Positions 1 to 9,640 of a DNA stretch of 42,387 nt are shown here, one piece after another. The first letter of the stretch is position 1; the number at the start of each line of letters is the position of its first letter. The stretch is from an uncultured Granulosicoccaceae bacterium. Its GTDB lineage: Bacteria; Pseudomonadota; Gammaproteobacteria; Granulosicoccales; Granulosicoccaceae. Under the pieces are notes generated by a model. The model was not told where the DNA came from, did not search any database, and saw nothing but the letters and a program-made list of their open reading frames with translations. The stretch lies in assembly GCA_938045275.1 (NCBI GenBank), contig CALIMV010000202.1:1-42387 (forward strand), given 5' to 3'. Position numbers and translations under genes: made by a program.

Positions 1-474
1 AGTGGTCGACAATTTGCCCCATAAACCCCATTCAAAAAACGGCAGCAAATAGCCTGCAACCAGAGTAATGGGTGGCATTGCTCGAAAAACCAGCGCTATG
101 ATCAACAGCCAGAATGCATAGCGGAAGCCAGAACGGGACAATGCGTATGCGCCAAGCGTACCAATGGTTAACGACGTGCACACGACGAATAAACACACTA
201 AGGCAGTATTAATAGCCGCTTTCCAAAACTCCTCCTGAACCCAGGCACCTTCGTATCCGGCACCAGTAAAAGCCTCACCGTGTTCACGGATAGTACGAAT
301 ACCAGTGATCGCGTTCATCCAGTTTTCTTTGGAGAAGAAGTCCAGCTCCACTTTGAATGAGCCCCAAAGCGTCCAGAAAAATGGAAACGCTGCAATTAAT
401 AACCAGAAAGCAATAAATACAGTGGATACAAATCGCAAACTAAAGGATCGGTTCTCTACAACGGATGACGTCAT
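1..474 (-). CDS. Carbohydrate ABC transporter permease (MalG-like), C-terminus beyond left edge
   Basis: Minus-strand frame starting ATG at 474 reads MTSSVVENRSFSLRFVSTVFIAFWLLIAAFPFFWTLWGSFK...; typical MalG N-terminus; lies 1 nt downstream of the MalF-like gene. Confidence 0.85.
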   Translation of the reverse strand, partial: MTSSVVENRSFSLRFVSTVFIAFWLLIAAFPFFWTLWGSFKVELDFFSKENWMNAITGIRTIREHGEAFTGAGYEGAWVQEEFWKAAINTALVCLFVVCTSLTIGTLGAYALSRSGFRYAFWLLIIALVFRAMPPITLVAGYLLPFFEWGLWGKLSTT

Positions 475-475
475 T

Positions 476-1501
476 TTACACTTTCCTTTCCCAATCTCGC
501 CATGTTCTATACAGCACTGGTGAGAGAAGAATAATGACACCAATTATTGTTAACACAGACGTGGTTGATGCTGAAGAGAGTAATCGGGATTCTCCGCCAA
601 GGTCGGTATATATAATGGATGAAAGGGACGAGGCATGAGCAGCGGCATTAAACCCAACAATGGGTTCAAACACACGAAAATTATCCATCAATTGAATCAG
701 CGCAACAAATGTTACTAGCGGAACTAGGTGTGGGATAACCACATAGCGTATCCGCTCCCATCGACTCGCACCATCGATCATTGCTGACTCCAGGGTATCT
801 TGAGGTAAAGTCTGTAATCCTGCGTAGAAAATGACGAAAGCAAACGGCGCTGAGTGCCAAACTCCGTATACCATCAACATGATCCAGGTAAGTGGGGTTG
901 ATGCCTTTAGCGACAGGTCGGGGTCGTTGAACAACACCTGCAAGCTACTGCCTAATATGCCGCGTGAATCTATCATCCAGAAAAGAATTAACGAACCGAC
1001 TAGTGGCGTCACAATCATCGGCAGCAGTGAAAAAAAGATCACGAGGCCTTTCAACCTCTGGTGCAAAGAATTTACCGCAATGGCGATTAAGAACCCGAGA
1101 ACAATCAGCAACGGCGTTACTACAAATGTGTACGTTAGTGTAAATATGATTGCACGATACAATGGCAAGTTGTACACCGCATCGTAAAAATCACCAAAAG
1201 ATTCAGTATTGCGCCAGGCCACAGCAATCTCGGTAGACGCCAGGTGAGATCGATTAAAGTAATTACTCAGACCAACAAAACGCCCCAAGGGCTGCTCTTC
1301 TTTCAAATGCGCAGTAGCTTCAGCATCCACCATATTGGCTTTTTTACAGCCAAAAAAATCGCAATTCTCTACCTCAACAAATACCTGCTCATGATCAATA
1401 TATAAAGATTGTGTTACGACAGAAATAATCGGCAGGAATATAAACAACAGCATAGCGAGCGCTGTTGGTAGAAAAAACCAAAAAAATGTACGGTGTTTCA
1501 C
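476..1501 (-). CDS. Carbohydrate ABC transporter permease (MalF/UgpA-like), GTG start
   Basis: 341 aa, multiple TM segments, EAA-type loop ESAMIDGASRWERIRYVVIPHLVP. Confidence 0.9.
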   Translation of the reverse strand: MKHRTFFWFFLPTALAMLLFIFLPIISVVTQSLYIDHEQVFVEVENCDFFGCKKANMVDAEATAHLKEEQPLGRFVGLSNYFNRSHLASTEIAVAWRNTESFGDFYDAVYNLPLYRAIIFTLTYTFVVTPLLIVLGFLIAIAVNSLHQRLKGLVIFFSLLPMIVTPLVGSLILFWMIDSRGILGSSLQVLFNDPDLSLKASTPLTWIMLMVYGVWHSAPFAFVIFYAGLQTLPQDTLESAMIDGASRWERIRYVVIPHLVPLVTFVALIQLMDNFRVFEPIVGFNAAAHASSLSSIIYTDLGGESRLLSSASTTSVLTIIGVIILLSPVLYRTWRDWERKV

Positions 1502-1545
1502 AGCTATTCACCGACGCCGAAAGGCATTGTAGAGACCCGGTAAAC

Positions 1546-1576
1546 CGCAGAGGAGAAACTGAACATCTCCCCTGCG
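1546..1576 (-). promoter_or_regulatory. Intercistronic hairpin between substrate-binding protein and permease genes
   Basis: CGCAGAGGAGA (1546-1556) / TCTCCCCTGCG (1566-1576): 11-bp arms with one non-Watson-Crick pair, 9-nt loop. Confidence 0.6.
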
Positions 1577-1610
1577 ATACTCCTAGCTTAATTAAAGGAT
1601 TGGAAAAAAG

Positions 1611-2849
1611 TTACAGAAAACCTTTTTCTTTGGCCGCCGTTTCGTAGGCTGCTTCGACATCAGAAAGCGTTTTCTCTGCAGATTCTTTACCGGAAAAGAA
1701 ATCCGGTAATTCATCACCCAGCGCTGTGTGTAACAGTGACTCATAAGGAATCATTGGGTACGGCTTTGCACCTGCTTCTATTGTTGCGAATACACCTGCT
1801 GAGGCTGGCGTAGGCTCGTAACCATCGATCATCCATACGGCCTGAGTGGCAACTTCATCATTCATGATGCTCGGATCAATTGCGTTGACCATTGCCAGAT
1901 AAGATGCTTCTGCGTCTTCATCTGAAATGTTTGCGGCAATAGTCCAACCATCCCACCATAGTGTTGTTGCCGGGATGGTGCCACCACCAACAGTTAATGG
2001 ATACGCAAGTACCGTGTTATCAGCCACACCTGGAGCGCTGCCTTCGCCATCTAACAATGGGCCAGCGCGCGAGCCCCACATTTGCATCATAGCAACGTTA
2101 CCCGCTTTCCACTCAGCATTGATTTCATTGTTGTTCAATGTTAGAAAATCGGGATTCATGTGCTCAGTAAGCTCTTTCATCATATTCAGTGTGGCAATAC
2201 CCATTTCATTATTGACATTAGGCATTGCTGTATCATCTTTGAAAAATTCACCGCCCATACCCAGAAACATGTTGTTGAATTCTTGAGCTATACCCCAACC
2301 TGCAGCATATGCAGCACCGAACGGGTATTTCATCAGGTCTTTTTCTTTAATAATTTTCGAAGCAGCCAAAACGTCTTCGTAGGTTTTCGGTGGCTCAATG
2401 CCAGCTTGTTCGAGGATGTCTTTTCGATAAACCAGATGTTGAGCATTTGCCATAAACCCAATAGCCATGGTGTTGCCATTTATCGAAATCTTTTGTTTGT
2501 CATTAAAGTTGCCACCATGCTTGGCGATCAAGTCGTCTAATGGACGAATAAGCCCCTCGTTCATGAGTGGCACAATAGAAGAATTCGCAACGATGGCCAC
2601 TGTGTACTCAGCCGTTTCACCAGACAAACCTGGGACTTGAAGATCTTTGTGTTCTTTCGTCAGGTTAGTTGTAATTTCAACGCCGTCCCCAGCGCAGGCT
2701 TCTGCACCAGCACCAACGGTTTGGATGGCTGGAAATTCGTTACCAATAATATTCACTCGACCACCGGTGATATCACACGCGGCATATGCTGCTACCGAAT
2801 GGGACATAACACCTGCAGCAATCAATGCTGCTTTCAAAACTCTATTCAT
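1611..2849 (-). CDS. Carbohydrate ABC transporter substrate-binding protein (ORF opens to 2906; likely start MNRVLKAALIAAG at 2849)
   Basis: Signal peptide MNRVLKAALIAAGVMSHSVAAYA; SBP family 1-like composition (NMFLGMGGEFFKD, WKAGNVAMMQMWGSRAG). Confidence 0.88.
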   Translation of the reverse strand: MNRVLKAALIAAGVMSHSVAAYAACDITGGRVNIIGNEFPAIQTVGAGAEACAGDGVEITTNLTKEHKDLQVPGLSGETAEYTVAIVANSSIVPLMNEGLIRPLDDLIAKHGGNFNDKQKISINGNTMAIGFMANAQHLVYRKDILEQAGIEPPKTYEDVLAASKIIKEKDLMKYPFGAAYAAGWGIAQEFNNMFLGMGGEFFKDDTAMPNVNNEMGIATLNMMKELTEHMNPDFLTLNNNEINAEWKAGNVAMMQMWGSRAGPLLDGEGSAPGVADNTVLAYPLTVGGGTIPATTLWWDGWTIAANISDEDAEASYLAMVNAIDPSIMNDEVATQAVWMIDGYEPTPASAGVFATIEAGAKPYPMIPYESLLHTALGDELPDFFSGKESAEKTLSDVEAAYETAAKEKGFL

Positions 2850-2939
2850 TTTTCCTCCAAAAAAACCTACTGCAATTATTGATATTGGTTGACCAAATTT
2901 ATTCACCGTAGCCGGCGCTCAGCAACACACTCACGTACT

Positions 2940-2959
2940 ATTTGCATACGTATGCAAAT
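2940..2959. promoter_or_regulatory. Perfect 20-bp palindrome, probable operator
   Basis: ATTTGCATAC|GTATGCAAAT, about 90 bp upstream of the substrate-binding protein start. Confidence 0.6.
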
Positions 2960-3000
2960 TCTAGCACCGGCTATGGATGGTTGCAACAATTGCAATCGAT

Positions 3001-3444
3001 TTAAAAAACCACGCCTTTGCGCAAAATAAAGCAGCCAAATGGCCGTACTTCTGTGGATTGAACAACGGCAAATGCACCCCTTGCCTGCCGATAGAACAAT
3101 TGCCGTTCAATACCTGCTAATTTTGCGTCGGCAGGCTTCACTTTTTCCAGTACTTCCCAGGCAGCTACATGAGCCTCTGTCATCTCTGCCGGTTTATTGT
3201 CCACTTGCATTCTCAGCGCAGCATAGTCAGTAAAGTAGTCTAGCGGCATAACACTGCAAATCAAACCAATGGCCTCAGAGGCATTTAACCCTGGCAATTG
3301 AATCACCGATTTTTCAACACAATGACGGGCCGTCGCTTCAGCCGGGTAGTTTGAATCCGCTACTACAATCTCATCGCCGTGTCCCATATGCGCCAGACAA
3401 CTAAGCAACTGTGGCGGCATTCGAGCATCTATTCCTATTAGCAT
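3001..3444 (-). CDS. RbsD/FucU family sugar mutarotase
   Basis: MLIGIDARMPPQLLSCLAHMGHGDEIVVADSNYPAEATA... matches the RbsD/FucU pattern (HGDEIVIADANFPA). Confidence 0.88.
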   Translation of the reverse strand: MLIGIDARMPPQLLSCLAHMGHGDEIVVADSNYPAEATARHCVEKSVIQLPGLNASEAIGLICSVMPLDYFTDYAALRMQVDNKPAEMTEAHVAAWEVLEKVKPADAKLAGIERQLFYRQARGAFAVVQSTEVRPFGCFILRKGVVF

Positions 3445-3745
3445 GGAAAATTCCTAAGGTTGTGATCTATTTGCAAATTGCATCAAGGCCTTTAGTATTT
3501 AAATTAGCCATGACAATATCGTCTAAACTATACGATATATCCATCGCCCAACCTTTACAATATTTCCGGTGGGCGCAGCACTCGCGATCAGACGAGCATG
3601 GCAAAACCTAAATAACGCGGCGTTATATCAGTTGAGTAAGAGCATAGGGCGATCAATTTATCGATGTGCCTGTTGGGGTTGGAACTGGCGATAAACCAAG
3701 TATCTGATCAAACGATTCGAATGGTAATGGATACAGAGTCAAACA

Positions 3746-4912
3746 ATGGTAGTAGACACAGAGACATTGAGTACTGAAACAATTCTGGAAAGGTTAATTT
3801 CGTTTGACACCACAAGTCGAAATTCAAACCTGGCATTGATTAACTACATCGCCAACCTGCTCAAACAGAATGGAATCGAATCTGTTTTGATTGCGAACGA
3901 TGATAAAACCAAAGCAAACCTATACGCCTCGGTTGGTCCACAAGCAGCTGGCGGCGTCATGCTCTCGGGTCATACCGATGTGGTGCCAATTGATGGACAA
4001 GATTGGACATACCCGGCATTCAAGCTCACCAAAGATAACAGCCGTTATTACGGCCGTGGCACAACTGACATGAAAGGCTTTATCGCGTGTGCAATTACCG
4101 CAGCAATCAGTGCGCAAAGAAAAACGCTGAATACCCCCTTACACCTGGCATTTTCCTACGATGAGGAAATAGGCTGTGTTGGTGTACATTCACTGCTTGA
4201 TATGTTGAGCGCGGCACCTAACAAACCTGCCATGTGTATTGTCGGAGAACCAACTGAACTGCACGTTGCTACCAAACACAAAGGTAAAACTGCCATTATT
4301 GCTTATTGCACAGGTACCGAGGGGCATTCTGCTTTGGCGCCAAACTATCAAAACGCTATTCATCTGGCCTGTGATCTCGTAGACATACTTCGCGATACGC
4401 AAGCTGAAATTGCCGCGGCATCCAGTCAGCCCGATGATCCGCACATTCCCTATACTACCGTTCATGCAGGCCGTATCCATGCCGGACAGGCATTGAACAT
4501 TGTGCCGAACCTGTGCTCAGTAAACTTTGAGATTCGTCACCCTGCCATCGATGACCCGATGAAAGTGCTCGATAAAATTAAATCCCAAGCTGATCAACTG
4601 GTCAAAAGAATCCGTCAACGTTTCCCGGCTGCAGGAATTGAGTTTGAAGTTCTGAACGCCTATCCGGCACTCGATACACCGATAGATAGTGATGTTGTGA
4701 AATTTGTCCAATCACTGCTTGGCACGAATAAAACAAGCTTTGTTGCGTTTGGAACCGAAGGCGGACTTTTTTCGCAGCAGCTGGGCGTTCCAACTGTTGT
4801 TTGTGGACCGGGTTCGATGGAACAAGGACACAAACCCGATGAGTTTATTGAGGCACAACAGTTACAACAGTGCGAGGCAATGTTGGAGCGGCTTGTAGAA
4901 CAGCTTCTCTAA
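3746..4912 (+). CDS. argE: Acetylornithine deacetylase (M20 family, ArgE-like)
   Basis: 388 aa; motifs LSGHTDVVPIDGQDWTYPAF, GRGTTDMKGFIA, SYDEEIGCVG, GEPTE, FGTEGGLF. Confidence 0.88.
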   Translation: MVVDTETLSTETILERLISFDTTSRNSNLALINYIANLLKQNGIESVLIANDDKTKANLYASVGPQAAGGVMLSGHTDVVPIDGQDWTYPAFKLTKDNSRYYGRGTTDMKGFIACAITAAISAQRKTLNTPLHLAFSYDEEIGCVGVHSLLDMLSAAPNKPAMCIVGEPTELHVATKHKGKTAIIAYCTGTEGHSALAPNYQNAIHLACDLVDILRDTQAEIAAASSQPDDPHIPYTTVHAGRIHAGQALNIVPNLCSVNFEIRHPAIDDPMKVLDKIKSQADQLVKRIRQRFPAAGIEFEVLNAYPALDTPIDSDVVKFVQSLLGTNKTSFVAFGTEGGLFSQQLGVPTVVCGPGSMEQGHKPDEFIEAQQLQQCEAMLERLVEQLL

Positions 4913-5335
4913 CCAGTACACATTCCGAGCCTGACCCAGTAATTACGGCTATTTGGTCAGCTCAAATCCAGTCAGAATCCAATACCGGAAGTTTGATAAG
5001 TTATTGAGATTAATTATTGATATGAGCTCATCTGGCGTGGTGGGCAGCATGTCATTCAATGAAGGGTTGGATTGAAACTTCGTTGCGTACATCACACTTT
5101 CCACTAAACGAAAATATAAGCACTCGCTTAAACAACCGCACCCTGCTCAAGTTATGCAATCAAGCTCGGTCGTCAACGGTAAAATTAACAGACAATACAC
5201 AATTGAACACCTCATACTTGCTGTGCTGCAATACGAGAAGATTGACAGGCCATCGGTACCAATTGACACTATTAAATGATTGAACTCGAACCATTTTTTA
5301 AACTCTAATATCTATTGAATTCTAACAAACCATCC

Positions 5336-7060
5336 ATGTTTATGACTCCCTTACTTCAAAGCACATTACGTAGCCTGTCATTGCTCCTTCTGACTGCCTC
5401 ATTGGTTGCCTGCAGTGACTCCGGTTCTTCCGACCCTGTTGCGTCTGATGGACTTACAACAAATGAGACCAACGTCACCGGAGCTGGTGACATTGCTGGC
5501 GGCACCGATGGTGTCTCAACCGCGGGCACCACTGAACAACCAACTCAAACTAACGGTACTGCTGGGGATACAAACGTCGACAACAATAGTCCTGAATCAG
5601 TCAATAGCATTTCTCCCGTTACAGATACGCCGGATACTGCCACACCGACAACCGACACACCTGCTACTGATAGTCCAGCCGTTGATAACCCGACCACAGA
5701 AACACCAACAACGGATGCACCGACTACTGGCAACCCCGATCAGGATGAACCGGCATTAGACAATCCTGATACAAACTCACCTGAACCAGAACAACCGGTC
5801 AACAACCCGAATCCTGGCAGCCCGAGTATCCTGGTTCCACCGAGTGTCACAGGCAGTGATCAAACAGGAAATGACGATGACAGTCCAACAGAAACAGAAT
5901 CAGCATCCATAGCAGGACCTTTTGTAAAAGACACTGCAAGACCCGCCGGACCGCCATCGGTACCAGAGGGTTTGACCTTGCTAATGAGCGGTGAAGATTT
6001 TGTGGAGTTTAGCTGGAAGCCGTCGACCGATGATCAATCAGTAGAGAGTTACGAAATTTATCGTGACGGCAACCTTGTCTACACGATAGAGCATGACAAT
6101 ACATTCGAATTCAATTACCGCAACTGGATATCTACTTCATACATCGATTGTAATTACACTCGATTCACCGGTTGCGATGCCAATCCAATTGCAGCCGGAA
6201 GTAGTTATCAGTATCAGGTTGCCGCTGTTGATAACGAGGGTATGAAATCTGCACTGTCAGAACCTGTAACATTTCAAATGGCACAAAGGCAATCAGGCGG
6301 CCCTGATTTAACCGGGTACCAGCTGGTACTCGACGAAGAATTTGACGGCGATAGCCTCGACAGAGCCGTGTGGAAAACATCACTGCCGTGGGGGGCTGAT
6401 ACCGTCATCAATGGAGAGCTGCAGTATTTTGTCAATCTTTTTGGTAGCGACCCAATCGCAGCAAATCCATTTGTTTTTACCGGCAGCAGTTTGCAAATCA
6501 CCGGCACTGTCACCCCGCCTGAATTGTTGGATGCAGCAAATCAACAACCCTACTTGTCTGGCGTTATTTCTACTCAAGATAAATTTCAGATGACGTATGG
6601 CTATGTCGAAATGAAGGCCAAACTAACGGGTGGAAAAGGATTCCTGTCAACCTTCTACCTGTTCAACCAGGATTTTCTAAAGAACAAACCTGAAATAGAT
6701 ATAATTGAATACATAGGCGACCGCCCCGACAAAGCCTATCAAACCTATCATTACTACGATAGTAACCGCGCTCGCAGTGCAGATGGCGAACGCCACTCTA
6801 CACCAACCATGGAATCACTGATGGGATTCGACTTGAGCTCAGACTTTCACACTTTTAGCGTTTTATGGGAGCCTGGTCTGGTCATTTGGTACATCGATGG
6901 AAACGAAGTACGTCGCTTATCGGGTATACGAATATCTGATGAACCAATGAATATAATCGCTCAGTTGGTTGTGGGTAGTAACTGGATTGGTGAGCCAGAT
7001 CCATCATCATTGCCGAAATCCCTTGATATCGACTATATAAAAGCCTGGCAGAAACAGTAG
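5336..7060 (+). CDS. Secreted lipoprotein with T/P/D-rich linker, FN3-like domain and GH16 glycoside hydrolase domain
   Basis: Lipobox LLLTASLVACS; low-complexity TDTPDTATPTTDTPATDSP...; FN3-like PPSVPEGLTLLMSGEDFVEFSWKPSTDDQSVESYEIYRDG; GH16 catalytic ExDxxE as EIDIIE. Confidence 0.85.
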   Translation: MFMTPLLQSTLRSLSLLLLTASLVACSDSGSSDPVASDGLTTNETNVTGAGDIAGGTDGVSTAGTTEQPTQTNGTAGDTNVDNNSPESVNSISPVTDTPDTATPTTDTPATDSPAVDNPTTETPTTDAPTTGNPDQDEPALDNPDTNSPEPEQPVNNPNPGSPSILVPPSVTGSDQTGNDDDSPTETESASIAGPFVKDTARPAGPPSVPEGLTLLMSGEDFVEFSWKPSTDDQSVESYEIYRDGNLVYTIEHDNTFEFNYRNWISTSYIDCNYTRFTGCDANPIAAGSSYQYQVAAVDNEGMKSALSEPVTFQMAQRQSGGPDLTGYQLVLDEEFDGDSLDRAVWKTSLPWGADTVINGELQYFVNLFGSDPIAANPFVFTGSSLQITGTVTPPELLDAANQQPYLSGVISTQDKFQMTYGYVEMKAKLTGGKGFLSTFYLFNQDFLKNKPEIDIIEYIGDRPDKAYQTYHYYDSNRARSADGERHSTPTMESLMGFDLSSDFHTFSVLWEPGLVIWYIDGNEVRRLSGIRISDEPMNIIAQLVVGSNWIGEPDPSSLPKSLDIDYIKAWQKQ

Positions 7061-7131
7061 CGTTGAATGGTAACGTGTCAAGGACGACGCGTCATCAGCT
7101 TTTTTAAATTGCGATTTTTGTTAAATTTAGA

Positions 7132-8622
7132 TTATTGAACAGCACTACGAGCTGCGTCTTTAAACAGCGCATCGATGTCAAGTGCCTCGTGCAAGCCATC
7201 GGCAAGATTATCAAGCTCCTGTTCGACAGATGATTCGTACTGAAGCTGACTGGCTGACCCTGGTTTGAGCGACTCAAGCCACCAGCCCCGATAAGCATCG
7301 CTGCTAAAGACACCGTGAACGTAAGTACCTTCAATTCTGCCATCGCGACTAATCGCACCATCTGATTGATTGCCCAACTTGAACATCGGGTGCATCGAAT
7401 CAGGGCCAGATGTTTTGCCCATGTGAATTTCATAGCCGGTTATTTTCAGATTGCTGCGTTCGCACAAGCCTGCGACAAGACGTGTATTCTTTTTGCCTTG
7501 CATATGTGTTTCAACATCAAGCAATCCAATACCTTCAATAGAGCCAGCTTCACCATCAAGACCATCGGGGTCGTGGATAGTCCTGCCGAGCAACTGAAAC
7601 CCACCGCATACACCTAACACTCTGCCCCCACTTCTCGCTATGGCAATAATATCGTGATCCCAGCCCTGTTCCACCAAAAAGCGCATGTCGCCGACAGTGG
7701 ACTTTGTACCCGGTATAACAACAGCAGAGGCATCTAATGGGATAGCAGTTCCCGGTGGTACAAACACCACCGTAACGTTAGGTTCAGCACGCAATGGGTC
7801 AAGATCATCAAAATTGGCAATTCGCGATAACAGTGGGACCGCAATTAAAATATCAGTATTAGCTTTACCTGCACTACGTCCAGACCAGCTATCCAGCACA
7901 ACAGCATCCTCCTGCGGCAACCGTAAAGCGCTTGGCAACCAAGGTACAACACCACGACAAGGCCATCCGGTAATAGCTTCAATAGCACTTACCCCATCGT
8001 CGAATAATCTGGGATCGCCACGAAATCGGTTAATGATAAAACTTGTTATCATCCTGGCGTCTTCGTCGCTGAGAACTTGCTGCGTGCCGGCGATTGCCGC
8101 AATAACGCCGCCTCGGTCAATGTCTCCAATTAAACACACTGGCGCCCCAACAGCCAATGCAAGCCCCATGTTGGCTATATCGTGAGGGCGCAGATTAATT
8201 TCTGCTGGACTTCCAGCACCTTCAATTAAAATTAAGTCGTATTGTTTGCTGAGTCTGGTAAAACTCTGCAGCACAGCTAATTTCAGATGCGAACGTTGCT
8301 CTGTCATGTAGTCGCTCGCTGTCGATGTGTTCATCACTTGTCCGTGCACAACAACTTGAGCAGTTTGATCACTTTGGGGTTTTAATAACACCGGGTTAAA
8401 GTCTATGTGAGGAGCTAATCCGCAGGCTCTGGCTTGTAGTGCCTGCGCTCGCCCTATTTCGCCCCCATCGACGCATGCCGCCGCATTGTTCGACATATTC
8501 TGGGATTTAAATGGCGCTACCGATAACCCGCGACGTTTAGCGAGGCGACAAAGACCAGCCACAAGAGTCGATTTACCAACATCTGAACCCGTACCCTGAA
8601 ACATGAGAACTTTTGCATTCAT
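7132..8622 (-). CDS. cobQ: Adenosylcobyric acid synthase (glutamine-hydrolysing); start MNAKVLMFQGTGSDVGKST at 8622
   Basis: MNAKVLMFQGTGSDVGKSTLVAGLCRLAKRRG, FKSQNMSNNA, GRAQALQARAC, GGFQLLG triad region; ORF opens upstream to 8760. Confidence 0.92.
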   Translation of the reverse strand: MNAKVLMFQGTGSDVGKSTLVAGLCRLAKRRGLSVAPFKSQNMSNNAAACVDGGEIGRAQALQARACGLAPHIDFNPVLLKPQSDQTAQVVVHGQVMNTSTASDYMTEQRSHLKLAVLQSFTRLSKQYDLILIEGAGSPAEINLRPHDIANMGLALAVGAPVCLIGDIDRGGVIAAIAGTQQVLSDEDARMITSFIINRFRGDPRLFDDGVSAIEAITGWPCRGVVPWLPSALRLPQEDAVVLDSWSGRSAGKANTDILIAVPLLSRIANFDDLDPLRAEPNVTVVFVPPGTAIPLDASAVVIPGTKSTVGDMRFLVEQGWDHDIIAIARSGGRVLGVCGGFQLLGRTIHDPDGLDGEAGSIEGIGLLDVETHMQGKKNTRLVAGLCERSNLKITGYEIHMGKTSGPDSMHPMFKLGNQSDGAISRDGRIEGTYVHGVFSSDAYRGWWLESLKPGSASQLQYESSVEQELDNLADGLHEALDIDALFKDAARSAVQ

Positions 8623-8827
8623 GAGATGAATTGCTTTGAAGAAAAACGAACCTGTGCGGTTAAAAACTGATGAATGTTTAATACAGCCTGCGAGATTTTT
8701 TGGCACCCAGCGCAAGTGACTTGATCGCACCAATAGCGACACCAACAAACGCCGGGGCAAAACCTGCGGCGATTATACAGTTGCGCATTTGAAATTGGTA
8801 TTCAGGAAACTGTTACTCGGGAAATTA

Positions 8828-9361
8828 TTACTCGACAGTGAAGAAGGGCTTTAAACGCAAACGCGCAATTTTGTTTATTTCGGCAATGGCCGTGGCAAAT
8901 TCGTCAGCATAACTATTGCCAATTCTTTGTTCGAAGGCTGCCAGTATGAGATGCCTATTACTATCCTTGACCGCCATGATAAAAGGAAATTCGAATTTGG
9001 TTTTGTATGCGTCGTTTAAACTGTGAAACCGCTTAAGCTCCTCACCGCTACACTGGTCCAGCCCGGCACTGGACTGTTCATCTTCCGACTCAGCTGTAAG
9101 TGATCCGGCTACAGCGGCCTTTCCAGCTAAATCAGGGTGGGCGCGAATCAGCGTAAGTTTTTCCCCATTTGAGGCTTTTTCAAGCGTGACACTCAACGCT
9201 TTTGCCAGACCATCCAAACTATCCCAGTGCTTGCTTGCGCCAGTATTGAAAGTGCGAGAGGCAACCCACGGAGAGTGCTCGTAAAGCGCTCCAAAAGCGC
9301 TCACAAATTCCTCGCCGGTCATCCTGCTCGGCGCATTCTGGCTGTGTGGTTCCTCTGGCAT
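8828..9361 (-). CDS. uraD: 2-oxo-4-hydroxy-4-carboxy-5-ureidoimidazoline (OHCU) decarboxylase; ORF opens to 9571, likely start 9361 (or 9472)
   Basis: EEFVSAFGALYEHSPWVASRTF, LIRAHPDLAGKAA, LTAESEDEQSSAGLDQCS, FPFIMAVKDSNR. Confidence 0.88.
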   Translation of the reverse strand: MPEEPHSQNAPSRMTGEEFVSAFGALYEHSPWVASRTFNTGASKHWDSLDGLAKALSVTLEKASNGEKLTLIRAHPDLAGKAAVAGSLTAESEDEQSSAGLDQCSGEELKRFHSLNDAYKTKFEFPFIMAVKDSNRHLILAAFEQRIGNSYADEFATAIAEINKIARLRLKPFFTVE

Positions 9362-9389
9362 TCTTTGATGTCCCGGCAAACTATTTTTA

Positions 9390-9431
9390 TGACACTGATG
9401 GAAATTATGACATTGATGGAATTTATGACAC
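9390..9431. repeat. 18-bp imperfect tandem repeat, 2.3 copies
   Basis: TGACACTGATGGAAATTA / TGACATTGATGGAATTTA / TGACAC; minus strand encodes CHKFHQCHNFHQCH if translated. Confidence 0.75.
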
Positions 9432-9640
9432 TTTTCGCGTAGCTTAGCTTCCGCACTGCCTTGTTTGCTCATCGTTACAACATTCGCGCAGACTGTCAAT
9501 TGTGATGGCGCGAAAAAAGCTACTTCATAGGCTAATTGAGATAGAATCTGGCAATACGGCTGCGGTACCAATTCGATTTAGAACCACTGCACAAGCTAAC
9601 AACAAAAATACACTCCTATATTCCAAGCCACCAGTTTCCA

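Noticed and set aside
7685-8185. 166-aa plus-strand ORF inside cobQ
   Set aside because: Antisense to a clear CobQ coding frame; composition typical of shadow ORFs.
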